Positions 22,218-28,620 of a stretch of DNA of 30,120 bases are shown here, in pieces (the stretch's first letter is position 1; each line of letters opens with the position of its first letter). This stretch comes from a virus. A program made the translations under genes and the position numbers. The stretch lies in the IMG/VR virus record IMGVR_UViG_3300042523_000876, positions 1 to 30,120 of that record; one strand, written 5' to 3'. The notes under the pieces are model-generated. The model was not told where the DNA came from. It searched no databases and worked only from the letters and a program-made list of their open reading frames with translations.

Positions 22218-22630
22218 TTCAGGTGAGGGGTATAGGTCTGCTTTAGGGTGACGTAGAAAGCGTTAAGCAGCTCCCGGTCTTCCTTACTGTAGACCTGAGC
22301 CTTAGCGTCTACTAAAACGGCAAAGCTTTGGGCAGCGGTAGCTAGCCTGCTAAGCTGCTCTGCGCGCTTATTCAGCAGCTGGGTAGCCTCAGTGATCTGG
22401 TTACCAGCTTCATACAGGCGGCTAAGCAGGTAAGCGTTGTGGGCTTCCAGATCTGCAGCAGCCTGTATAGCTCTCTCAGCCTTAGCCTCAGCTTCCCGGG
22501 CGGCTAGCTTAACGGTCTGCAGCTCAGCCCAGCAGTCATTAAAGGTAGCCTTAGAGACATACTGAGTAGCTAGCCCGTAGATAACGGGCTGCGGCTGGTC
22601 AGTTTCAGGCTGGTTACCGGGCGCGTCCAT
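22214..22630 (-). CDS. Coiled-coil protein, 138 aa
   Basis: 138 residues. After a proline-rich start and a YGLATQYVSKATFND segment, residues 38-108 are a long Ala/Glu/Leu coiled coil (KLAAREAEAKAERAIQAAAD). The C-terminus EDRELLNAFYVTLKQTY is helical. No known family. Start in the context ATACTATG, 4 bases after the 67-aa gene stop; it overlaps the 75-aa gene as ATGA. Confidence 0.65.
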   Translation of the reverse strand: MDAPGNQPETDQPQPVIYGLATQYVSKATFNDCWAELQTVKLAAREAEAKAERAIQAAADLEAHNAYLLSRLYEAGNQITEATQLLNKRAEQLSRLATAAQSFAVLVDAKAQVYSKEDRELLNAFYVTLKQTYTPHLK

Positions 22631-22634
22631 AGTA

Positions 22635-22838
22635 TCAGCTTCCCCGCTTGGCTTTACGCAGCTGGCGCGCGGTCATAGTCAGCGCCTTTCTAATGTGGCG
22701 GGGCTTCATACCCTCAGCCAGCAGGTCACGGGCTACAGCCCTGCGGGTAACAGCGCTGAGGGTTTGGGTTTCAGGGTAGCGCGGCACGGGAGCTGTGCCG
22801 TTTACCTGAGCTGAGGAAGGGAGGGGAAGCTTAGCCAT
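22635..22838 (-). CDS. Small basic protein with helix-turn-helix-like end
   Basis: 67 residues; the C-terminal half (RRAVARDLLAEGMKPRHIRK followed by ALTMTARQLRKAKRG) resembles a small DNA-binding helix-turn-helix with a basic tail. The N-terminal half is Pro-rich and likely disordered. The ATG overlaps the Erf stop by 8 bases (ATGGCTAA), indicating coupled translation. Function not known. Confidence 0.6.
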   Translation of the reverse strand: MAKLPLPSSAQVNGTAPVPRYPETQTLSAVTRRAVARDLLAEGMKPRHIRKALTMTARQLRKAKRGS

Positions 22839-23571
22839 TGTCTACGGTGGAGTTAGCTACCATTTGCTTAACCGCTTCAGTGAAAGCCTGCGCGGTAGCC
22901 CGGGCAGACAGCTGCTGCACCTTGTCTGCAGGGAGATCAGCAAGCCCCTGCCCTTCAGTCAGCCAGCCCTTGCGCTTAAGGATAAGACGGGCTGCAGCTA
23001 TGCTATGGGTAGCAGTGATGCCCATAACCTCCCACCAGCCCTGCTGCTCAGGGGCGGCAGGCTGCGCGGCAGGCTTAGGCTGGGGCTTCTGCTGGCTGGC
23101 AACGGGGCTAGGCAGCGCGCTGTTACCGTCAGTGTCCTCATCCTCCCCGGCTACCCCTAGGATCGTGCTAATAGCAAAGCGTTTGGTATAGGTGATACCG
23201 CTACCAATCTGTTGCAGGTTCAGGTTAGCAGAATTAAAACCCAGCTCGCCAAAGCTGAACAGGTGACCCGTCCTGCCGTGCAGGATCTCAGTCTTAATAA
23301 CGATGCGGTCAGCCCCGCTAGTGGGGGTCTGGATAAGGCACAGCCCGTAGCTGTGCAGGATGGGCTTAACCGCGCTAAGCAGGTCAGCCAGAGCATAATA
23401 CTTGCTCTTAAAGTGGCTGTTATAGCGGCTGGTAGCGACATTACCGCAGCTGTTAATGGCAGCGGTCAGGGCTTCCGTAGGGCTGAGGGTGTCAGCACCG
23501 GGAGCTAGCAGGGTCTGGGTTTCATTCAGCAGCTGTTCCGGCTGCGCGGTTTCTTTTTTGGGTCTGCTCAT
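22831..23571 (-). CDS. erf: Erf-family single-strand annealing protein
   Basis: 246 residues. The ERF superfamily pattern is clear: KSKYYALADLLSAVKPILHS (near residues 54-73), YGLCLIQTP, a TEILHGRTGHLFSFGEL segment, and QQIGSGITYTKRFAISTILG (120-139) followed by the acidic GEDEDTDG. The rest is a Pro/Gln-rich linker (155-178) and a helical C-terminal domain (180-240). Erf anneals complementary single strands and circularises or recombines phage DNA with the RecE-like nuclease. Start in the context CGCAAATG. Confidence 0.92.
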   Translation of the reverse strand: MSRPKKETAQPEQLLNETQTLLAPGADTLSPTEALTAAINSCGNVATSRYNSHFKSKYYALADLLSAVKPILHSYGLCLIQTPTSGADRIVIKTEILHGRTGHLFSFGELGFNSANLNLQQIGSGITYTKRFAISTILGVAGEDEDTDGNSALPSPVASQQKPQPKPAAQPAAPEQQGWWEVMGITATHSIAAARLILKRKGWLTEGQGLADLPADKVQQLSARATAQAFTEAVKQMVANSTVDNG

Positions 23572-23583
23572 TTGCGTTGTGGA

Positions 23584-24012
23584 TTAGAAGGGGGCGCGGC
23601 AGTAGCTGCGGGGAGTCTTAGCAACACCCTTAATGGTTATGCTATCAAACCCGTTAGGGTTTTCACAGTGGTCTGAGGAAACAACGCTATAAGCCTTACC
23701 GTTATAGGTAATGGTATTAGCGCTTTCGTTTCGTTTCAGGATCTGGTCAGCCTGAGCTTCCAGCTGGAACAGCACCGGGCGAAGATTAGGGAAAGTAGCC
23801 AGCAAGCTCTGACAGTAATACTTCAGCTGGCGCGCATACTTAATAGCTTCCTCAGCATTAGCCAGCAGGGGAACAGGCAGCGTAACAGTCCTGCCAAACC
23901 CAATAGGCTGAGGGGCAGGGCTGAGTTTACGGGGAGTCAGCTTGCGGGTAGCAGCCTTGCGCGGGGCAGGCTTCTTAGCGGTTTTCTTAGCGGTCTTCTT
24001 TTTTGTTTTCAT
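23584..24012 (-). CDS. Hypothetical protein with a histone-like Lys/Ala/Pro tail
   Basis: 142 residues from the ATG at 24010-24012; a frame extension upstream would translate the tRNA-Thr gene and is rejected. Residues 1-33 are KTKKKTAKKTAKKPAPRK-like, resembling histone H1 C-terminal tails and likely to bind DNA or RNA non-specifically. Residues 35-105 are helical (LLANAEEAIKYARQLKYYCQ), and the C-terminus has NTITYNGKAYSVVSSDHCE. No known family. It lies directly downstream of tRNA-Thr and upstream of erf. Confidence 0.7.
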   Translation of the reverse strand: MKTKKKTAKKTAKKPAPRKAATRKLTPRKLSPAPQPIGFGRTVTLPVPLLANAEEAIKYARQLKYYCQSLLATFPNLRPVLFQLEAQADQILKRNESANTITYNGKAYSVVSSDHCENPNGFDSITIKGVAKTPRSYCRAPF

Positions 24013-24029
24013 AGCGGGTATGGAGAGTA

Positions 24030-24101
24030 AGCCCCCTACAGGACTTGAACCTGCAGCCTCCTGTTTACAAAACAGGCGCACAGCCATTGTGCTAAGGGGG
24101 C
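24030..24101 (-). tRNA. tRNA-Thr (anticodon UGU, reads ACA and ACG)
   Basis: Complete cloverleaf on the minus strand: acceptor GCCCCCT (24095-24101) with AGGGGGC (24031-24037); anticodon stem CCTGT/ACAGG with loop TTTGTAA; T arm GCAGG-TTCAAGT-CCTGT. The discriminator is U and the CCA end is not encoded. It lies between two early genes, 5 bases from the 80-aa gene stop. Together with tRNA-Ser(GCU) it is one of two phage tRNAs. Confidence 0.95.
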
Positions 24102-24106
24102 AGTGA

Positions 24107-24349
24107 TTAGTTAGCCGGGTCAGCGGTAGGGGTGGGCTGGGCAGGCTGCTGCAGCTTGGCAAGGTAGCTGGACAGATCAGCTACAGTGTGCCGGGAAGTC
24201 TTACCAGACACCCCAAGGGAAAGGTTATAAAACACCTTACCAGCTTTGACGTAGGGCTTAAGCCTACGGGCAATAGTCTGGTCAGGCAGGATCAGGTAGG
24301 CAGTCCCCTCAATAGGGACAATAGCGGTAGGCTTCTTAGGGCGGGGCAT
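24107..24349 (-). CDS. Hypothetical protein, 80 aa
   Basis: 80 residues with a short basic start (MPRPKKP), a beta segment (AIVPIEGTAYLILPDQTIAR) and a helical C-terminal part ending in a Pro/Ala tail. KAGKVFYNLSLGVSGKTSRH suggests a compact domain. Not recognised. Five bases separate it from the RuvC-like gene and five from tRNA-Thr. Confidence 0.6.
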   Translation of the reverse strand: MPRPKKPTAIVPIEGTAYLILPDQTIARRLKPYVKAGKVFYNLSLGVSGKTSRHTVADLSSYLAKLQQPAQPTPTADPAN

Positions 24350-24354
24350 AAGTG

Positions 24355-24810
24355 TTAGTCAGGGTTATGGCTTACAAGGTTGTTACGCAGCGCGTAGTCT
24401 AGCAGCAGCAGCGCGTCTGCCGTCTTAAGCGTTATGCGATCTACGGAAGGATAGCGCCTGCTGGCTTCCGTCTTTAGGTTGCCCTTCCAGCTGCCCAGCT
24501 TGCTGACACCTAGCCCAGCCTGCCAAGTCTGCGGGGCTACCAAAAGCACCGGGTGCTGCCGTCCAAAGCAAAACCCCTCTATGAGTCCGCAGGACTTACC
24601 CAGCTTAAAGGAAGCGCTGGAAGGAATTAGCCTGCCCACAAAGGGCGGCACTTTCTCTATGACAACGGCACAGCCAAACGGGAGAATACTGCGCAGCTCA
24701 GCCAAGTCTTCCGGCAGGTTATGCAGCTCAATCTTCCCGTCAGTGTAGACAGCTACGCCCCCGCTTTTACCGGGATCTATTGCAGCAAGGGTCAGCTTAT
24801 TGTCAGACAT
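24355..24810 (-). CDS. RuvC-like Holliday-junction resolvase
   Basis: 151 residues from the ATG at 24808-24810 (earlier starts overlap the endolysin). An RNase H fold is shown by LAAIDPGKSGG (Asp12), VVIEKVPP (Glu52) and KTADALLLLDYA (Asp132), the order and spacing of RuvC family carboxylates. This would cut branched intermediates before packaging. It lacks the extended basic loop region of bacterial RuvC, as in other phage forms. Confidence 0.85.
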   Translation of the reverse strand: MSDNKLTLAAIDPGKSGGVAVYTDGKIELHNLPEDLAELRSILPFGCAVVIEKVPPFVGRLIPSSASFKLGKSCGLIEGFCFGRQHPVLLVAPQTWQAGLGVSKLGSWKGNLKTEASRRYPSVDRITLKTADALLLLDYALRNNLVSHNPD

Positions 24811-24823
24811 TATCAAAGGGGAG

Positions 24824-25255
24824 TTATCTAGAAAGCGCGCGCGTCTTACGCTGGGTAATGGCGGGGCAGCGTTGTATGTCAAATGCCCTTTGCGCGTAGC
24901 CCGTAAAACCCAGCTGGTGCATAGCGTATAGGTCAGCGGTAGTAGGCTGTCTGCCTGTGGCTGCAGTGAAGCGCTTAGCGTTAAGGGTAAGCCAGCTGTG
25001 CAGGTAGCTTACCGCTATCTGCAGATCATAAGCCTTAGCGTATGGGTAGACTGTCAAACCATTTGCCTTACGGAAGCGGCTAGTATCAGACCAGCTAGCC
25101 CGGTGAAACTGTGCAGCGCCTGCCGCAGCTCCATTGTCCCCGGTAGCAGCCGGGTTGCCTGCGGACTCAATCTGAATGACAGCCCAGACCTGCTGCTGAG
25201 TTACCTGAGCTGCGCTGCAGCTGGCGGCTAGGGAGAATAGAGCTAGTAGCTTCAT
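24824..25255 (-). CDS. Secreted endolysin, transglycosylase (SLT) type
   Basis: 143 residues, starting with MKLLALFSLAASCSAA, a likely signal peptide (a lipobox at Cys13 is a weak alternative). The start overlaps the methyltransferase stop as ATGA. The SLT pattern follows: WAVIQIESAGNP (catalytic Glu near 30), GAAAGAAQFH, then a helix-rich fold with DLQIAVSYLHSWL and ADLYAMHQLGFTG. It would cleave murein beta-1,4 bonds. With a signal peptide it can reach the periplasm without a holin, so release may be pinholin-like. It lies about 3 kb from the holin candidate. Confidence 0.82.
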   Translation of the reverse strand: MKLLALFSLAASCSAAQVTQQQVWAVIQIESAGNPAATGDNGAAAGAAQFHRASWSDTSRFRKANGLTVYPYAKAYDLQIAVSYLHSWLTLNAKRFTAATGRQPTTADLYAMHQLGFTGYAQRAFDIQRCPAITQRKTRALSR

Positions 25256-25869
25256 AGCGTCCCCCATTGTTCAGCCATAGCGGTAGCTATGCCCTTAAAG
25301 GTTTTGCTTCTGGCTTTCATCCTTTGAAGGGGTGGCAGCTTCATAGTCTCATAATGCCAAATAGGATCTTTTCTGCCGTCAGCGTAGGTGTGAAACAAAG
25401 GCTGCGCCATTTTAGTAGGCAGCAGAATAGGCAAACCCCTTAACCATAGCCCCGTCTTTTTACTGTGCGGCTCTCCAAACTCATAGGGTTGAACATACTG
25501 CGTAGGCTTTTTAAACATAGTAGAAACAAACCCTACCGGGTTTTCTAGGCAGACCCTAGGGATAGGCGCGTTATACAGGGTAATAAAAAAGTCTAAGGCT
25601 TCCTTACGCTTCTGCTCCCGGTCAGGGAAGCGGTCTTTAAACTCTGGCTTAAACCATTTATTACCCGTGCAAGTAAGGTAAGTGCAGGGGGGGTGTGCTA
25701 TCATTAAGTCCCAGCCATCATTTATAATGTCTAAGACGCTGCCCTGATAATGCCAGCCCGGGGCATCAGAAGGGAGCAGGTCACAGCTAACCGCATAATG
25801 CCCAAGGGAGCTGAAAGCGTCCCTGACAGTCCCTGAGTATTCACAGGCTACCAATACCTTAAGCTTCAT
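25252..25869 (-). CDS. Short phage cytosine-methyltransferase-like protein
   Basis: 205 residues. The fold start KVLVACEYSGTVRDAF (residues 4-19), the SCDLLPSDAPGWHYQG segment, HPPCTYL (Pro-Pro-Cys, Cys62) and CLENPVG (109-111) are the cofactor and catalytic motifs of C5-methyltransferases (FxGxG, PC and ENV positions). The target recognition domain of classical enzymes is missing and the protein is about half their usual size. It could modify phage DNA against restriction, or the family may act in another pathway; not certain. Confidence 0.7.
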   Translation of the reverse strand: MKLKVLVACEYSGTVRDAFSSLGHYAVSCDLLPSDAPGWHYQGSVLDIINDGWDLMIAHPPCTYLTCTGNKWFKPEFKDRFPDREQKRKEALDFFITLYNAPIPRVCLENPVGFVSTMFKKPTQYVQPYEFGEPHSKKTGLWLRGLPILLPTKMAQPLFHTYADGRKDPIWHYETMKLPPLQRMKARSKTFKGIATAMAEQWGTL

Positions 25870-25873
25870 AGCT

Positions 25874-26161
25874 TCAGCCTTTACGCACGGGGGTTAGCGC
25901 TGCCTTACGGACTTCCCCGGTCTGCATAGTTACCTGATAGGTTAAGCAGATCCTGCCACCGTAGGCGCAGTGCGCGTCTACCCAAGCCTCTTTAACCTCA
26001 GGCAGCTCCATAAGCCTAGCCTGCAGGTCTTTAGCCCAGCCCTTAGCTACCTTAGTGGCGCTGCGCTCTGTATGGTCACCCTGTATTAAACGGTCATTCA
26101 GAAAATAAACCTCCTGCAGTAAGCAGTGGATTTGCCAGCAGACCTGATCTAACTCAGCCAT
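25874..26161 (-). CDS. Hypothetical protein, 95 aa
   Basis: 95 residues from the ATG at 26159-26161. Two helical parts (ELDQVCWQIHCLLQEVYFLN and VAKGWAKDLQARLMELP) precede a beta hairpin, GGRICLTYQVTMQTGEVRK. No known match. Part of a run of short genes preceding the methyltransferase; 4 bases from it. Confidence 0.6.
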   Translation of the reverse strand: MAELDQVCWQIHCLLQEVYFLNDRLIQGDHTERSATKVAKGWAKDLQARLMELPEVKEAWVDAHCAYGGRICLTYQVTMQTGEVRKAALTPVRKG

Positions 26162-26165
26162 AGGG

Positions 26166-26354
26166 TCAGCGCTTGCGGCTAGGGGTGAACAGGGCGCACA
26201 GGGCAACCCCTAGCACAAGGGGAATGAGGCAGCTGAGGTAAAACAGCGCCAGCCCGTTAAGCCCCTGCTGGTATTCAGCCGGGGACATAGGGCGGTTAGG
26301 GTCAGCCTTAGTGTAGGCGCTGGTCTGGGTCTGGGTATGCTTAGCGGTTTTCAT
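26166..26354 (-). CDS. Small membrane protein, 62 aa
   Basis: 62 residues with a polar N-terminal 30 residues (Gln/Thr/Lys), one strong transmembrane segment at 34-57 (ALFYLSCLIPLVLGVALC), and a basic C-terminal end (PSRKR). Membrane topology with the C-terminus inside fits the positive-inside rule. The role is unknown; small early membrane proteins may affect superinfection or lysis. Confidence 0.6.
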   Translation of the reverse strand: MKTAKHTQTQTSAYTKADPNRPMSPAEYQQGLNGLALFYLSCLIPLVLGVALCALFTPSRKR

Positions 26355-26373
26355 TATTGGTATGGGTAAAGGG

Positions 26374-26769
26374 TTAGGCGGTAGCCCAAGTAATTCCTAG
26401 GGTGTGGTTTTCCTGATTAATCCAGCAGCCTTTACGGGTGCAGCCCGTCTCATTATGGGAAGCCTTGCGGTAGTAGTAGCGCAGGGAGCGCGGCAGCTTA
26501 CGCTTCTGCCCATCAGCTATAGCCTGCCAATAGACCAGCTTAGCAGAGCGCTTAGCGGTAAGAGCAGCCAGCTGGTTAGCCAGATCCTGCAGCTTAAAGT
26601 CATAGGTGAGCTGCGCCCGGTGGTTAAGCTCAGCAAGCTGCTGCTGGTCTTCCTTAATCCAGCCTGAGAGCTGGCGCACTTTAGTAGGGGCAGCGTGTAG
26701 CAGCTGGGCATAAGTCCAGCTGGTCAGGTCATAGGGGCAGGCGGGGCGGGGAGGGAGCGCGGTTGTCAT
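26374..26769 (-). CDS. Hypothetical protein, 131 aa, helical
   Basis: 131 residues from the ATG at 26767-26769, 10 bases after a promoter-like box; earlier in-frame starts would lie inside it. Residues 20-95 are helical with Leu/Gln/Ala repeats (QLLHAAPTKVRQLSGWIKED), then a basic block KRKLPRSLRYYYRKA and a final NETGCTRKGCWINQE segment with paired Cys, possibly metal binding. Not recognised. Confidence 0.65.
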   Translation of the reverse strand: MTTALPPRPACPYDLTSWTYAQLLHAAPTKVRQLSGWIKEDQQQLAELNHRAQLTYDFKLQDLANQLAALTAKRSAKLVYWQAIADGQKRKLPRSLRYYYRKASHNETGCTRKGCWINQENHTLGITWATA

Positions 26770-26779
26770 AGCGGTTAGG

Positions 26780-26809
26780 ATTAGGGGGGCTAGGGGATGG
26801 TCTGTCAAA
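26780..26809 (-). promoter_or_regulatory. Candidate promoter (twin 1)
   Basis: The minus strand has TTGACA (26803-26808), exactly 17 bases, then CCTAAT (26780-26785) and CCTAACCGCTATG. The ATG lies 10 bases after the -10-like box, so the leader would be only 3-4 bases. The same arrangement recurs at 27658-27687. The -35 is consensus; the -10 lacks the usual A at its second place. Confidence 0.5.
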
Positions 26810-26812
26810 TGA

Positions 26813-27052
26813 TTAGCAGGGGGGTAGGTCTTTCCAATTATCCAGCGTCCAGCGCCCGGAAGGATCTAGGACAGGTAGCCCGTGCTGCAGCCGGGACTCA
26901 GCCCACTGTAGCCACAGGGCAGCGTCATAGCGCCCAGAGTTATAGCCGCCTAGGTCAGCTACCCTGCGCGTCCCTAGGAAGCCATACCAGCCGCCCCAGA
27001 CATTAAGCTTAACCCTAACCTTGGGCAGTTTTTGTTTCTTAGCAGAAGCCAT
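26813..27052 (-). CDS. Hypothetical protein, 79 aa, Trp/Gly-rich
   Basis: 79 residues with a basic start, a VRVKLNVWGGWYGFLGTRRV beta segment and a helical middle (ARYDAALWLQWAESRLQHG). Seven tryptophans in a small protein is notable. No match I can name. It ends immediately after promoter-like sequence and begins with ATG after CCCCT. Confidence 0.6.
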   Translation of the reverse strand: MASAKKQKLPKVRVKLNVWGGWYGFLGTRRVADLGGYNSGRYDAALWLQWAESRLQHGLPVLDPSGRWTLDNWKDLPPC

Positions 27053-27065
27053 AGGGGTATCAGGG

Positions 27066-27647
27066 TTAGTCCTGCTGCCGGGTCAGGTCATAGTAATACC
27101 GAATAAAGGCAGGGTTAGTCTGCCTAAACAGGTCTTCCAGCTTTAGGTGAGCTTCCAGCGCGTCCCAATACTCAGGGCGCTGGGTCAGGATCTGGTCAGC
27201 TTCAGTCAGCTGCAGGCGCAGGGACTTAGCCACAGCCGCCAGCTGCTTATCAGTAAGGCTACCCTTAGCGTAGAGCTGACGCAGCAGGCTAGCGCGGAAG
27301 CTGTCAGAGCTACGGGAATAGGTAGCGTATTCAGGGTAATACTTCTTAAAGCTTTTCAGCAGGGCAATAACTACGGGGCTGGTGCTGAACACCTGCAGCC
27401 GGGGAAAGCAGACGGTTTCCCGCAGCTCCCGTTCCCGTATAAGCCCAGCGCGCACAGCTTCCCGGTCAGCTTCCCGCTTAGCCATAGCCTCAGCGTCTAG
27501 CTTCCCGTCAGCCCTTACGATTAGCTTAGTGCCTAGCAGAGTCTCAGCGCAGCGCCAGCCATACACCTTACCGTTAGTAAACTCTACCGGGTATTTCAGC
27601 GCGCAGCCGCAGCAGGCGCAGTAGCCTTTAATTTGGTCGTTTGTCAT
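27066..27647 (-). CDS. Zinc-finger hypothetical protein, 193 aa
   Basis: 193 residues from the ATG at 27645-27647, 10 bases after a promoter-like box. The N-terminus has a dense Cys cluster (GYCACCGCAL, then GWRCAETL near 31-37), likely a zinc site. Residues 50-85 are charged helix; the C-terminal region (105-190) has repeated helices with Lys/Leu (RASLLRQLYAKGSLTDKQLA), a pattern seen in phage proteins of unknown role. Function not known; a DNA- or RNA-binding accessory role is inferred. Confidence 0.65.
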   Translation of the reverse strand: MTNDQIKGYCACCGCALKYPVEFTNGKVYGWRCAETLLGTKLIVRADGKLDAEAMAKREADREAVRAGLIRERELRETVCFPRLQVFSTSPVVIALLKSFKKYYPEYATYSRSSDSFRASLLRQLYAKGSLTDKQLAAVAKSLRLQLTEADQILTQRPEYWDALEAHLKLEDLFRQTNPAFIRYYYDLTRQQD

Positions 27648-27657
27648 AGCGGCTAGG

Positions 27658-27687
27658 ATTAGGGGGGTCTGCCCCCATACTGTCAAA
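27658..27687 (-). promoter_or_regulatory. Candidate promoter (twin 2)
   Basis: TTGACA (27681-27686), 17 bases, CCTAAT (27658-27663), then CCTAGCCGCTATG. The spacer contains a GGGGG-CAGA-CCCCC hairpin-forming dyad absent in twin 1. It partly overlaps the stop codon of the 52-aa gene upstream. Confidence 0.5.
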
Positions 27688-27846
27688 CTATTTGAGCCTA
27701 GCCCGGTCAGCCCGTCTTTTATCCTGCCGCTTCCGCAGCCAGATCACCTTAGCCAGCCTTTCAGCCTGCCCCTGCAAACCCTGCCGCTTTGCCCTTTTAA
27801 GGGCTTTGGCTAGGTCAGGCAGGGTAGGTCTAGGGGTATGGGTCAT
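27688..27846 (-). CDS. Small basic protein, 52 aa
   Basis: 52 residues, ATG at 27844-27846 to a TAG at 27688-27690. It is strongly basic: KALKRAKRQGLQ, then RLAKVIWLRKRQDKRRADRA, forming one amphipathic basic helix. No gene is visible in this stretch on either strand otherwise. Likely a nucleic-acid binding or membrane-active peptide; no family can be named. Confidence 0.5.
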   Translation of the reverse strand: MTHTPRPTLPDLAKALKRAKRQGLQGQAERLAKVIWLRKRQDKRRADRARLK

Positions 27847-27896
27847 AAGCCAGCCCAGAGCCAAGCCTGACCCCCTAGGCTGGGCAAGCCTAAGCC

Positions 27897-28241
27897 TCAG
27901 CTAGCCAGACCCCCAGCTGCCCTAGCCCTAAGCCCCCGGTAAAGGACTGACCCGGCTATAACTACGCAGCTCAGAGCTAGGGCTAGGCTGATCTCCTTAC
28001 AGGTCTGAAGCGCCAGCTGCGCGCTGTTCAGCTTAGCCTCTAGGTTTTTATCATCAGCTATAATTTTATCAGCGGTAATGAGCAGCACCTGTGCGTTAGT
28101 GTCCTGATAGGATCTAAGGATAAAGTCCGCAGTGAAGTATACTGTGACCGCGCATAAGGCAGCTATGACTGTGCAGCCTATGACCGCCAGCAGCAGGTTA
28201 AAGGTTTGCCCTGCCGGGTCTGCTGGCGGTTTACCTGCCAC
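27897..28241 (-). CDS. Two-TM membrane protein in the lysis region
   Basis: 114 residues from a GTG that overlaps the holin candidate stop by 11 bases. Two transmembrane segments are clear at about 14-42 (LLLAVIGCTVIAALCAVTVY) and 83-100 (ISLALALSCVVIAGSVLY), separated by a charged periplasmic or cytoplasmic loop with a helix, ending in basic residues. An accessory holin, antiholin or i-spanin-like partner is possible; sequence alone does not decide. Confidence 0.65.
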   Translation of the reverse strand: MAGKPPADPAGQTFNLLLAVIGCTVIAALCAVTVYFTADFILRSYQDTNAQVLLITADKIIADDKNLEAKLNSAQLALQTCKEISLALALSCVVIAGSVLYRGLRARAAGGLAS

Positions 28242-28620
28242 GGGCTTTGCCTTTCTTTTTCATTCCCTTGCTAGCTCTCTTAGCGCCTGCCTGAGCTTCC
28301 GCAACCTTACCCTTAAGCTTAGCGTCTATAAAGGCTAGGGTGTGGTTCAGGATCTCAGGGCTAGCAAAGCCTGCAATACCGCAAACGCAGACCCTCATTT
28401 CCTCATTAGGGACATAGGACTTACAGCCTAGGTTAACAAAGTAAGCGGTAATAGCTGCGGCTACCCCTGACCTGATAATGCTAGACCAGCTCTGCTTATC
28501 AGGGCTAATTACCAGCCGCGCCACAACCCCAGCCAGACCCAGCGCTGAGGCTATGATACCCTGTTTAAGAGCAGCCTGCGTAGTTACGCTTTCAAAAGCC
28601 CCAGCGTCACTGCTAGCCAT
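28231..28620 (-). CDS. LydA-like holin candidate
   Basis: 129 residues from the ATG at 28618-28620, overlapping the gene upstream by 8 bases. Hydrophobic segments near 20-38 (IIASALGLAGVVARLVIS) and 50-65 (GVAAAITAYFVNLGC), then GIAGFASPEILNHTLAFIDA and a Lys-rich tail (KRASKGMKKKGKARG), resemble the LydA-type phage holin superfamily (RlvI-s-D then aGxAGf). Holins form the lesion that starts lysis. Confidence is limited by the low sequence constraint of the family. Confidence 0.65.
   Translation of the reverse strand: MASSDAGAFESVTTQAALKQGIIASALGLAGVVARLVISPDKQSWSSIIRSGVAAAITAYFVNLGCKSYVPNEEMRVCVCGIAGFASPEILNHTLAFIDAKLKGKVAEAQAGAKRASKGMKKKGKARGR

Noticed and set aside
24013-24162. 50-residue N-terminal extension of the 23584-24012 gene
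   Set aside because: The extension translates the tRNA-Thr gene and overlaps the 80-aa gene; the ATG at 24010-24012 is the sensible start.
27692-27904. 70-aa plus-strand open frame
   Set aside because: The minus-strand 52-aa basic gene in the same place keeps the genome's single-strand gene order and packing.
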